Positions 1 to 7,273 of a stretch of DNA of 38,906 bases are shown here, one piece after another. Under the pieces are notes generated by a model. It did not search any database. It had not been told where the DNA came from and saw only the letters and a program-made list of their open reading frames with translations. Numbering within the stretch: the stretch's first letter is position 1; every line of letters starts with the position of its first letter. The translations under genes and the position numbers were made by a program. Source of the DNA: an uncultured Lachnospiraceae bacterium (GTDB lineage Bacteria; Bacillota; Clostridia; Lachnospirales; Lachnospiraceae); assembly GCA_910587085.1 (NCBI GenBank), contig CAJUMC010000029.1, forward strand, positions 1-38,906, written 5' to 3'.

Positions 1-3
1 GTT

Positions 4-9
4 TATAAT
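4..9 (+). promoter_or_regulatory. Possible -10 box of the protease gene
   Basis: A perfect TATAAT lies 52 bases before the protease start. Its -35 would fall before the window begins, so it cannot be confirmed. A TTGACA at 26-31 has no matching -10 at 17 bases, because that position is the ribosome site. Confidence 0.3.
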
Positions 10-60
10 TTTCAAAAATTACCTCTTGACAAAAGTCACTTCATAACGGAGGTATGACTT

Positions 61-1356
61 ATGAAAATGAAAAAGTATTTACCGTTTCTTTTAATCTTTG
101 CTTTATTAACAGCTGCATTTACACCAAACACAGTAGAAGCGGCAAATTCATCAGGTTTAAGCGAAGATCTCAAAACTGTTGACAGTGCTATGACAGATCA
201 GAACGATCTAGAGGAAGCGATAAAAATATATGAGAAAAAAATAGAAGAACAGGCAGCTGCGCAAGAGGCCTATTCAGTATTAAGATCAATGTTTGATATT
301 TCTGCTCAGGGAGAAGATATTTATCCATCTGATTATGCCGGTGCATGGTATAAAGATGGAACACTTTTTATTGCACTTACATCTTTTGATCAAATACAAA
401 AATATAAAGATAAATTATCTGAATTTGATTGTATTAGTTATGTGATAAGGAATCTATCACTGAACGAACTTGGTAAGATTCGAGATGAAATGTACGAATT
501 GGTAAAAAATGATATTGGTATCAGTTGCTTTTATATTGATGTTACCGAGAACAAAATAATATATGAAACATCCGAATCTCATAAGAAAGCAGGTGAAAAA
601 TTTTATGATATTATGAGTTCTTCCATAGCGAAACTATATAAAAATGCAAATGTTGCCACAAAACTTGATGAAAGTTTGTTTAAAGTCATCGAGGGCGATA
701 AAATAATTGAACAGACAAATATTTATGGTGGAGATAAATTTAGCATGGGTTCTGCAAGTGGTTCTTCCGGTTCAATTGGTGTTTGTGGTACTATACACGA
801 TAATAATATTCACTATGAAGGTTTTATTACATGTGGTCATGGAGGAATGACTGTATCAGGAACAAATGCAACAATATATCTTGGTGATTCAATTTATGGA
901 AGTACATTTTACACAATGTATTATGATAATTGCTATGGTGATTGGGCGGCAGTAAGAAAGACATCTGACAATTTCACACAAACGAATATGATTAACGGCT
1001 CGACATCAGCCTATACCCGGAATATTACTGGTACAATAGATGAACTTGCAGAAGGAATGTCCTTCATGAAATATGGGTACAATGGCGGGTACTGTACAGG
1101 AACTGTAGAAGAAAATGATATTAATTCTGTTGGTGCAGGAGGAATAACGATTAAGGGAATAACGAGAGCTTCTCTTGATTCTGGAAGTTCGTTAGCAGGG
1201 GATAGTGGTGGTCCATATTATACAGGAGGTACTGACGGGAATAATTATAACTTCTTAGGAGTGCACAGAGGCGTATCTGGAAGTGGTAGTAGACAGAAAA
1301 TATATTTTACTCCATATAAGTGCTTCAAAACTTGGTTTACTCCTAAAACAAATTGA
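61..1356 (+). CDS. Secreted chymotrypsin-fold (S1-type) serine protease with propeptide
   Basis: Predicted exported serine endopeptidase of 431 aa. The N-terminus is a classical Sec signal peptide: KMKK, a hydrophobic stretch, and a probable cleavage after VEA near residue 27. Residues about 28-235 look like a propeptide, and the protease domain fills the C-terminal half. A plausible catalytic triad is visible: His260 in TCGHGG, Asp294 in YGDWAAV and Ser382 in GDSGGP. This spacing resembles alpha-lytic protease/streptogrisin-like enzymes. GGAGG at 49-53 supports the ATG at 61. The gene is AT-rich and favours A/T-ending codons, unlike the genes from 2.4 kb onward, which suggests acquisition. 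No substrate, inhibitor or immunity partner can be seen in the window. Family and active site are well supported; the biological role is unknown. Confidence 0.88.
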   Translation: MKMKKYLPFLLIFALLTAAFTPNTVEAANSSGLSEDLKTVDSAMTDQNDLEEAIKIYEKKIEEQAAAQEAYSVLRSMFDISAQGEDIYPSDYAGAWYKDGTLFIALTSFDQIQKYKDKLSEFDCISYVIRNLSLNELGKIRDEMYELVKNDIGISCFYIDVTENKIIYETSESHKKAGEKFYDIMSSSIAKLYKNANVATKLDESLFKVIEGDKIIEQTNIYGGDKFSMGSASGSSGSIGVCGTIHDNNIHYEGFITCGHGGMTVSGTNATIYLGDSIYGSTFYTMYYDNCYGDWAAVRKTSDNFTQTNMINGSTSAYTRNITGTIDELAEGMSFMKYGYNGGYCTGTVEENDINSVGAGGITIKGITRASLDSGSSLAGDSGGPYYTGGTDGNNYNFLGVHRGVSGSGSRQKIYFTPYKCFKTWFTPKTN

Positions 1357-1435
1357 GAGGCTGTAAATTTTTCTAGACCGTTTCAGCTTTTGTGTAAACT
1401 AAAAAACGGATATAAGATATGTCATTAGTAACTAT
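1357..1435 (+). other. AT-rich spacer, possible insertion-sequence end remnant
   Basis: Directly after the protease stop is a stretch (about 1356-1415) with the flavour of an IS256-family terminal region: GGCTGTAAA, TCTAGACCG, then TTTTGTGTAAACTAA. No transposase gene or matching inverted end is visible. The link is a resemblance from memory only. Confidence 0.2.
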
Positions 1436-1465
1436 GGGCAGAACCGGATTTTTTAGGTTCTGCCC
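1436..1465 (+). terminator. Perfect 10-bp hairpin, possible terminator after the protease gene
   Basis: GGGCAGAACC (1436-1445) pairs perfectly with GGTTCTGCCC (1456-1465) across a 10-base T-rich loop. The bases after it are only moderately U-rich (TTGGTTGTATTA), so it is a weak candidate intrinsic terminator about 80 bases after the protease stop. The rest of 1466-1600 shows no recognisable gene. Confidence 0.4.
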
Positions 1466-1603
1466 TTGGTTGTATTATAATGCTGTTTTACGGATAATGT
1501 ATAATTAATTCCGGAAATTTGATTTCATTAAAATAGACATGGTTTATCACCGTTTGTTAGAATAAATCACCGCAACAAAACCTGCGAAAGGAGGTATGGA
1601 ACC

Positions 1604-1654
1604 ATGTCTGATGCCAATATGCAACGAAACGAGGACTTAATAAAGCATGATTAG
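1604..1654 (+). CDS. Very short ORF with strong ribosome site, probable gene remnant
   Basis: AAAGGAGG at 1587-1594 lies nine bases before an ATG that opens 16 codons (MSDANMQRNEDLIKHD) and then a TAG. The ribosome site is too good for random sequence, but the product is too short for a usual protein. It reads most naturally as the 5' end of a gene whose body was deleted or mutated. A leader peptide is possible but nothing downstream on this strand supports it. I do not recognise the sequence. Confidence 0.25.
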   Translation: MSDANMQRNEDLIKHD

Positions 1655-1794
1655 AAAGCTTTGTCCGTTACAGTGTGAAAGAGTCCTTTTTATTACATGA
1701 CTTCCCTCACAGCATGCTGTTTCCGGTTTGCACGAGGCCGGAAGCTTCCGCTTTTACTCTGAAATACTGCAGAAAAAATGTCAATTTCAGGACA

Positions 1795-2240
1795 CTAATC
1801 GGTACATTTTGGTTTCTTATTCAATATTTTTTTTATCTTTTTTTCGTCTCTTTGTGTTATTCCTGCTTCACATTTTACTCTTACCCATACATGGTTGAGC
1901 AGAAGCTGGGTTTCGGTTACCAGTTCCCGGTAATCCTTTTCGGTAAAGGGATTTGATATGCAATAATTTAATTTTCTTTCAAAATTTATGTATCCATCTT
2001 TATCATAGATAATATATAAATCAATTTTTGATTTAATTTTCCTGAGTTCATCCGGGTTTTTCCAAGAAGGTAATTTTCCAAAAATTGGAACATCAGATTT
2101 CTGACATCCGAAATCCATTTAATTCTATCCTGAGCTACCACGTCTGAAATTATGTTATTTCTTGCGTTTACATAATTTAAAAAAGATATAATTAAAGTTA
2201 GAAGAGAAACGATAGTCAGTGATTCTGCCATTTTTTCCAT
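1795..2240 (-). pseudogene. Frameshifted small membrane protein of unknown function
   Basis: Two overlapping minus-strand frames read as one broken protein. The first starts at 2240 (ATG, upstream GGGAG) and encodes one membrane helix (residues about 5-24), then a basic region with ARNNI, DRIKWI and VRNLM. Near 2075-2090 sense passes to the -1 frame, which continues with a Trp-Lys-Asn-Pro segment, NYCISNPF, a Leu-rich helix with HVWVR, and a Lys-rich C-terminus ending at 1795. The joined product would be about 160 aa. This matches my memory of a family of small Firmicute hypothetical proteins with one N-terminal helix and an RIxWI motif. The nearby bases (five T, then GGAAAA) are not a perfect slippery heptamer, so a disabling mutation is likelier than programmed frameshifting. 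Confidence 0.55.
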
Positions 2241-2391
2241 TTTATATCTCCCTTATGTAAGTCTGCAATATTCATGAAAAGGCCCTGGGGCAGTATTCTG
2301 CATTATGAAGGCCGCCAAAAGTTCATGGCGTACCTGAGCAGTCTGCTGAGGACTAAAGCAGGACTCTTTGTTTTCGGGTTACAGACAGGTA

Positions 2392-4131
2392 TTACAGATT
2401 CTGAAAGCGGTTGACTTCATATTCAAGATCCTCGGCGATTTTCTTATTGTTGTTTGTTTCTGCCTGAATCTGCGACATGGAAGTTACAAGGCTTACGACG
2501 TTTTCTGCTGCGGTTGTTACCCCGCGGGCGCTTTCGTCCGCCGCGATGGAGATATTGCTGATGCCCTGATTGATCGCCTGAATGGTTGCGTTAATTTCCC
2601 CCGTATTGGCCGCAAACTCGAGGAGAAGCCCGTTTACATCGTCGGTATCGTGTTCGTACTGCTGCGCGATGCCGACAAAATGATCGTAGTCCTTTAAAAC
2701 AGTCTCGTCGATAAAACGAAGTATATCCTCCGCATTTTTCGCGAGCTGGTTCACGGCGCCCGTCACCAGCTTGCTGATATTCTGGATATTTCCGGCGGTT
2801 CTGGCGCTGTCGTCGGCGAGAGTACGGATTTCGCCGGCCACCACGGCAAAGCCGCGTCCCGCGTCGCCGGCCCTGGCCGCTTCAATGGAGGCATTGAGCG
2901 AGAGCAGGTTGGTCTGGCCCGAGATATTGAGAATCTCCTGGGTGAGATCATTGATTTTTTCCACGGAGCGGCTTTCTTCCAGTGCGGCGCTCAGCGCTGC
3001 GCGGATATTTTCGATCATCCGGCCGGTGCTGTCCTTGCTGCTGATGGTGCTGCGATACATATTGCCCGCATGCGTTTTAAACTTGGAAACCAGTGAAACG
3101 CCGTCCTGTACGCGTCTGTCCATGCTGCCGACCTCGTTCATCACGCGGCTGCTGCCGGCGGAAATCTGGCCGAGCGTCGCGGAAATTTCCTCCATGCTGG
3201 CGGAAAGCTCCTGCATAACGGCGGAAACACTGCTGGCATTTTCCGTGGAATCGGCGACCTGCAGGCCGACCTCGCGGACGGAGTCCATAAGCGTATCAGC
3301 CTGATGCTTCATTTTTTTCATAATGCCCTGGAGCTGATCCATAAAACGGTTGATGCCCTTACCGAGCTGGCCGATTTCATCCTGCGATCTGACACAGATT
3401 CTTGCCGTAAGATCGCCGTTTCCGCTCTCAATGCCGGAAACGATTGTCCGGAGCTGCGCGCCGGAGAGCTTTGCCGGTCTGCTGATTGTCCGGTGCACAA
3501 CGATCATGAGGATAACCCATGCTGCGATACAGATAAAGACAACAAAGAGATCAAGGCTGTGAGTCCCGCTGACGCAGCGGCTGCTGTGCAGAAGCGTGTC
3601 GTCGGTCAGAGCACTGATCGCGCTCCGGAGGTCATTGAGAATAGATTCCAGCTGCATGGTATACGGATACAGCCCGTCGATCAGATTGGGCAGCTTATCG
3701 AAATTTTCCGCTCTGGCATCGGAGAGGATGCCCCTGAGGTAATTTTCAAACGGGAGCATGGCTCCGGACAGAGCCTCGGAAGCGGTCAGCAGGGCGTCGT
3801 CGCCCGAATTCCGGCAGAGTTCTTCCAGCAGGGAAGCCTCGGTTTCCATGGCGTTAATCCCTTCCTCAAGGCTGTTGGTTATCGTGCTGTAATGGCCGGC
3901 CGGCATATCCATTTTATAATAGCAGAAGTTGGCATAAAGCCGTACGATCTGAAAATCCTCGCGGAGGTTTCCCTGCGATTGTTCCAGTTTCATGCATACA
4001 TCGGATATTGTACTGTTGATCTCCTGGATTTTACCGATTGAGGCATAATTTGCAAAGATGGCAAGAATGGTGATAACTGCGAGAATATTCACCATGAGAT
4101 TGATCTTGAAGCCGATCGTCCGTATTTTCAT
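2392..4131 (-). CDS. Methyl-accepting chemotaxis protein with four-helix-bundle-type sensor
   Basis: Membrane chemoreceptor of 579 aa that would relay an extracellular signal to CheA/CheW. Order: TM1 about residues 11-29; a mostly helical extracytoplasmic region 30-190, typical in length for a four-helix-bundle (TarH-like) sensor; TM2 about 192-213; HAMP about 215-270; and the coiled-coil signalling domain about 310-579. The hairpin tip carries the family hallmark ISGQTNLLSLNASIEAARAG followed by GRGFAVVAGEIRTLA. The ATG at 4131 has GGAGGG just upstream. No che or flagellar gene is in the window, so it is an orphan receptor here. No CheR-binding pentapeptide is present at the C-terminus. The ligand cannot be told from sequence. 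Confidence 0.93.
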   Translation of the reverse strand: MKIRTIGFKINLMVNILAVITILAIFANYASIGKIQEINSTISDVCMKLEQSQGNLREDFQIVRLYANFCYYKMDMPAGHYSTITNSLEEGINAMETEASLLEELCRNSGDDALLTASEALSGAMLPFENYLRGILSDARAENFDKLPNLIDGLYPYTMQLESILNDLRSAISALTDDTLLHSSRCVSGTHSLDLFVVFICIAAWVILMIVVHRTISRPAKLSGAQLRTIVSGIESGNGDLTARICVRSQDEIGQLGKGINRFMDQLQGIMKKMKHQADTLMDSVREVGLQVADSTENASSVSAVMQELSASMEEISATLGQISAGSSRVMNEVGSMDRRVQDGVSLVSKFKTHAGNMYRSTISSKDSTGRMIENIRAALSAALEESRSVEKINDLTQEILNISGQTNLLSLNASIEAARAGDAGRGFAVVAGEIRTLADDSARTAGNIQNISKLVTGAVNQLAKNAEDILRFIDETVLKDYDHFVGIAQQYEHDTDDVNGLLLEFAANTGEINATIQAINQGISNISIAADESARGVTTAAENVVSLVTSMSQIQAETNNNKKIAEDLEYEVNRFQNL

Positions 4132-4287
4132 TCACCCTCCTGTTTCCGCCACGCATGCGGCATGAAGATCCTGTGTTTCGCGGAGGCCGTGCGTAAAACT
4201 GCCCCGGAAAATGAGCGGACAGCTTCTCCGGGTTCCGTGTGCGGTAAATATCAGCGACGGCTTCCGGTCGGGAACTTTAATAATATC

Positions 4288-4316
4288 ATAATAGCATAAT
4301 AAGGCAGAAGTTTCAA
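4288..4316 (-). promoter_or_regulatory. Promoter of the minus-strand chemoreceptor gene
   Basis: On the minus strand TTGAAA (4316-4311) is followed after 17 bases by TATTAT (4293-4288), a good sigma-A-type match. It would give a leader of about 150 bases before the ATG at 4131. I see no known riboswitch in that leader. Confidence 0.55.
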
Positions 4317-4449
4317 GAAAATCATGAAACAAATACTTATTTATACTGAAATTTTCAGGATAAACATTAAGTTGTTTTAATAATTTACAAAGTTTGCAGT
4401 TTTGCGTCCGGATGCGCGAAAGAAAAAAGCAGAGAAACTGAAAAAAACG
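4317..4449. other. Intergenic region between chemoreceptor and tRNA promoters
   Basis: AT-rich divergent spacer with a small CTGAAA/TTTCAG inverted repeat near 4349-4362. No gene is seen. With the two promoters and the leader it makes up the gene-free stretch 4132-4520. Confidence 0.4.
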
Positions 4450-4478
4450 GTTGACATTTCCAACGGAGCATAGTATAA
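4450..4478 (+). promoter_or_regulatory. Consensus sigma-A promoter of tRNA-Arg
   Basis: Perfect TTGACA (4450-4455), a 17-base spacer and perfect TATAAT (4473-4478). Transcription would start about 35 bases before the tRNA. It is the strongest promoter in the window, as expected for a stable RNA. Confidence 0.88.
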
Positions 4479-4520
4479 TTAACAGCGTTCGGTACAGAAA
4501 TAATGAGAGCCGGACAGCAT

Positions 4521-4594
<74 letters not shown>

Positions 4595-4598
4595 CTGA

Positions 4599-4626
4599 AA
4601 GACCAGTCGGAAGACTGGTCTTTTTT
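4599..4626 (+). terminator. Intrinsic terminator of tRNA-Arg
   Basis: AAGACCAGTC (4599-4608), loop GGAA, GACTGGTCTT (4613-4622), then a run of six T (4621-4626). A perfect 10-bp stem with a U tract, five bases after the tRNA. Confidence 0.93.
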
Positions 4627-4648
4627 AAAATCTGCCGCAATTTAATAC

Positions 4649-4687
4649 AATGCACCCGGGCATATTAATATCAGCTTCGGGTGCATT
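4649..4687 (-). terminator. Hairpin after the ABC-F gene, probable terminator
   Basis: AATGCACCCG (4649-4658) pairs perfectly with CGGGTGCATT (4678-4687) across a 19-base loop, just beyond the ABC-F stop. The minus-strand tail (TTGTATTAAATTG) is only partly U-rich, and the plus side also carries T runs, so it may act in both directions. Confidence 0.5.
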
Positions 4688-4700
4688 TTCTGTTTTCCGC

Positions 4701-6254
4701 CTATGCCCGGAGCGACCAGCGCCCCGCATCGAATACTTTTGTGGCAAAATCCGCGTAGAAATCCGGTTCGTGGCAGATCAGAAGAATGCTGCCCCCATAT
4801 TCCTTCAGCGCGCGCTTCAGCTCGTCCTTCGCGTCGGTATCCAGATGGTTGGTCGGCTCGTCCAGCAGGAGGAAATTGGTTTCTCTGTTCATCAGCTTGC
4901 AGAGACGAACCTTCGCCTGTTCGCCGCCGGAAAGCACGCGCACCTGGCTTTCGATATGCTTTGTGGTAAGGCCGCATTTTGCGAGAGCGGAACGCACCTC
5001 ATACTGCGACCAGGAGGGATAATCGCACCAGAGCTCTTCAATGCAGGTATTGTTTTTCGCACCGGTCATTTCCTGCTCGAAATACCCGCGGAAAAGGTAG
5101 TCGCCGGAAACCACGCGGCCCTCCAGCGGCGGGAGGATGCCAAGGATGCTTTTGAGCAGCGTTGTTTTGCCGATTCCGTTTGCGCCCCGGAGTACAAGCT
5201 TTTCGCCGCGCTCCATGGAAAAGGTGATCGGAGTGGTCAGCGGCTCATCGTATCCGATGACCAGATGTTCGCAGGTAAATACAAAGCGGCTGGACGCGCG
5301 GGCCTCCCTAAAATGAAATTCCGGCTTCGGGCGTTCCTTTATCAGCTCGATCATTTCCATTTTATCCAGCTTTTTCTGGCGGGACATGGCCATGTTGCGC
5401 GTTGACACACGGGCCTTGTTGCGCGCGACAAAATCCTGCAGCTCGCTGATTTCCTGCTGCTGACGCTTATAGGCGGCTTCCCGCTGGCTTTTGCGCGCTG
5501 CATATACCTCCTGAAATTTGTCGTAATTGCCGACGTAGCGGGTCAGCTCCCCGTTCTCCGTGTGATAGATCAGATTGACGACGCTGTTCAGGAACGGGAT
5601 ATCGTGGGATATTACGATAAACGCGTTTTCGTATTCCTGAAGATAGCGCTTGAGCCATTCGATATGTTCGGCATCGAGATAATTGGTTGGCTCGTCCAGC
5701 AGAAGGATATCCGGCTTTTCCAGCAGCAGCTTTCCGAGCAGCACCTTTGTGCGCTGACCGCCGGAAAGCCCGGAGACATCGCGATCCGTGCCGATTTCCG
5801 CGAGACCCAGCGCGCGGGCAACCTCGTCGATTTTGCTGTCGATATTGTAGAAGTTGTATGTATCCAGAAGTTCCTGGAGCTGTCCGAATTCCTCCATCAT
5901 GGACGCGAGGGTTTCGTCGTCCGCCTCACCCATCTGCGCGCATAGGCTGTTCATGCGCTCCTCTGCGGCAAACAGACGGTCAAAGGCGGAGGCCAGCACA
6001 TCGCGGACCGTCATTCCCTTTTCCAGGGCGGAATGCTGGTCGAGATAGCCCACGCGCACGTTTTTAGCCCATTCGACCACCCCTTCGTCCGGGGCAAGTT
6101 TTCCGGTGACGATGCTCATGAAAGTGGATTTCCCTTCACCGTTTGCGCCTACCAGGCCGATATGCTCGCCCTTGAGCAGCCGGAAGGAAACGTCGCGGAA
6201 AATGGCGCGGTCGCCGAAGCCGTGGCTCAGGTGTTCAACATTCAGTATACTCAT
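4701..6254 (-). CDS. ABC-F family ATP-binding protein (translation/ribosome-associated type)
   Basis: Soluble protein of 517 aa with two ABC ATPase domains and no membrane segment, the layout of ABC-F proteins, which act on the ribosome rather than in transport. Domain 1: Walker A GANGEGKST, signature LSGGQRTKV, Walker B with LLLDEPTNYLD. Domain 2: Walker A GANGIGKTT, signature LSGGEQAKV, LLLDEPTNHLD. The charged helical linker between them (residues about 235-310, with ARKSQREAAYKRQQQEI) corresponds to the tRNA-interaction motif region. ATG 6254 is preceded by AAAAGGAGG. Antibiotic-resistance ABC-F proteins usually have longer linkers and regulated leaders, which are not evident here, so a housekeeping YbiT/Uup-like role is likelier. 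The exact subfamily cannot be settled by eye. Confidence 0.93.
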   Translation of the reverse strand: MSILNVEHLSHGFGDRAIFRDVSFRLLKGEHIGLVGANGEGKSTFMSIVTGKLAPDEGVVEWAKNVRVGYLDQHSALEKGMTVRDVLASAFDRLFAAEERMNSLCAQMGEADDETLASMMEEFGQLQELLDTYNFYNIDSKIDEVARALGLAEIGTDRDVSGLSGGQRTKVLLGKLLLEKPDILLLDEPTNYLDAEHIEWLKRYLQEYENAFIVISHDIPFLNSVVNLIYHTENGELTRYVGNYDKFQEVYAARKSQREAAYKRQQQEISELQDFVARNKARVSTRNMAMSRQKKLDKMEMIELIKERPKPEFHFREARASSRFVFTCEHLVIGYDEPLTTPITFSMERGEKLVLRGANGIGKTTLLKSILGILPPLEGRVVSGDYLFRGYFEQEMTGAKNNTCIEELWCDYPSWSQYEVRSALAKCGLTTKHIESQVRVLSGGEQAKVRLCKLMNRETNFLLLDEPTNHLDTDAKDELKRALKEYGGSILLICHEPDFYADFATKVFDAGRWSLRA

Positions 6255-6298
6255 GGCAGCAAATGCCTCCTTTTCCTGATAAATACAATCAAATAAAC

Positions 6299-6327
6299 AT
6301 TATAGGTGATGTTCCGGAAAAATACAA
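6299..6327 (-). promoter_or_regulatory. Possible promoter of the ABC-F gene
   Basis: Minus-strand TATAAT (6304-6299) with a weak TTGTAT (6327-6322) 17 bases upstream, about 45 bases before the ATG. The -10 is perfect, the -35 poor. Confidence 0.4.
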
Positions 6328-6469
6328 TAAAATTTCGCGTATAATTTGCCGCAGCCATGAAATAATAATCCCGTAACGCGACGGCAGCCGGATTTTGCGA
6401 GGCCGTTCCGCCGCGTATCATGAAAAATATCAGGTGTGCGCCTCATGGCGCAGGAATGGAGGAATTACC

Positions 6470-6664
6470 ATGGCTACAGACAACAGCACGAGAAACAGCT
6501 CCCAGAACAGCTCCCAGAACAGTTCCCAGAACAGCTCGAAGAACAGCTCCCGGAACGGTGTTTCCAGCTCCAACAATTCCACCAGAAATGCGGAGAACAA
6601 CAAGACGTCCAACCGCACTTCCAACAAGACCTCGAACAGCAGCCAGAACGATTGCAACGAGTAA
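6470..6664 (+). CDS. Small Asn/Ser/Thr-rich low-complexity protein
   Basis: A 64-aa protein starting at ATG 6470 with GGAGG at 6458-6462. After MATDNSTR it consists almost wholly of Asn, Ser, Thr, Gln and Lys. Five consecutive NSSQ/NSSK/NSSR units (about residues 8-27) come from a 12-bp DNA tandem repeat. It has one Cys, near the C-terminus, and no signal peptide or membrane helix. The upstream in-frame Met at 6395 lacks a ribosome site, so the shorter start is chosen. Function is unknown. Similar Asn/Ser-rich short proteins occur in Lachnospiraceae and are variably annotated; spore or surface roles would be guesses. Confidence 0.6.
   Translation: MATDNSTRNSSQNSSQNSSQNSSKNSSRNGVSSSNNSTRNAENNKTSNRTSNKTSNSSQNDCNE
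6492..6563 (+). repeat. 12-bp coding tandem repeat
   Basis: About five to six consecutive copies of a 12-base unit close to AACAGCTCCCAG, encoding NSSQ. Some carry one or two changes that give NSSK or NSSR. The period is a multiple of three, so copy changes would keep frame. Confidence 0.75.
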
Positions 6665-6675
6665 TCGCACGGCTG

Positions 6676-6716
6676 CGCGGCGGACATTTCCTGCACTGCA
6701 GGAACGCTCCGCCGCG
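6676..6716 (+). other. Long GC-rich hairpin after the small repeat gene
   Basis: Outer stem CGCGGCGGA (6676-6684) with TCCGCCGCG (6708-6716), then an inner 7-bp stem TTCCTGC/GCAGGAA around loop ACT. It begins 11 bases after the small gene's stop. No U tract follows, so it may be a stability or processing structure, or a factor-assisted terminator, rather than a standard one. Confidence 0.5.
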
Positions 6717-6870
6717 GCGTTACATATAATGGAGTGAGCGGAAGAAAAAAAGCGGAGGGGTGCTGCAGGGCAGCCGGTTCGTGTGGTATATGGCGCGGTG
6801 CATTAAGGCGGCCGCAGCTGTTACTGCACGAACCCTGTGTTTTTCGGCAGCCTTTGTACGGGGGATCAAT

Positions 6871-7212
6871 ATGGAACAGGATGCTGCGAGGATCGTCGAC
6901 GTGCTCGGAATGCTCGGGCGCAGGGACTTCCTGTTCGTGGATTTGCGGACGCAGGAGGAGTATGCGCAGGGACACCTGAGAGGAGCCGTCAATATCCCTT
7001 ATGATTCGCTGCAGGAGAAAAAGCCGCTGCTGTCCGGCTGGAGAAGGATTTACGTTTACTGTGACAGAGGAAACGCAAGCCTGCTTGCCAGCCGGGAGCT
7101 TATTCGGGAAGGCTATCCGGTAGTTAATCTTTGGGGGGGCTTTCACAACTTTGAAAAGGAGCTGGAAGCCAGGGATAAAAAATTCATTGACTGTGTATGG
7201 GAAAAGAATTAA
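6871..7212 (+). CDS. Rhodanese-like domain protein
   Basis: Single-domain rhodanese of 113 aa, a sulfurtransferase fold. From ATG 6871 the landmarks are VDLRTQEEYAQGHLRGAVNIP (residues about 23-43), the active-site loop with Cys64 in YVYCDRGNAS, and the C-terminal LWGGF motif. The catalytic Cys is present, so persulfide transfer is possible. The start is set by GGGGGA at about 6859-6864; an upstream in-frame Met at 6760 would add an odd N-terminus without a ribosome site. The RNA methyltransferase gene starts 61 bases downstream on the same strand, so the two may be co-transcribed. The physiological sulfur acceptor is unknown. Confidence 0.85.
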   Translation: MEQDAARIVDVLGMLGRRDFLFVDLRTQEEYAQGHLRGAVNIPYDSLQEKKPLLSGWRRIYVYCDRGNASLLASRELIREGYPVVNLWGGFHNFEKELEARDKKFIDCVWEKN

Positions 7213-7273
7213 GATAGAGGATATAGAAAAAATGCGGGCGGTGCAGCGGCGCCTCCCGCAGAACGGAGGAATC

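Noticed and set aside
26..31. TTGACA as -35 of the protease promoter
   Set aside because: The matching -10 position coincides with the ribosome site and shows no TATAAT-like hexamer.
1356..1415. IS256-family insertion sequence
   Set aside because: Only a resemblance to terminal sequence at one place, with no transposase and no opposite inverted repeat, so not called as a mobile element.
1675..1956. 93-residue plus-strand frame rich in Phe and Tyr
   Set aside because: No ribosome site; antisense to the frameshifted membrane-protein gene, whose AT-rich sequence creates the aromatic residues.
7151..7273. Longer N-terminus of the THUMP methyltransferase overlapping the rhodanese gene
   Set aside because: No ribosome site at 7151, and the family's usual N-terminus starts right after GTG 7274, which has a good site.
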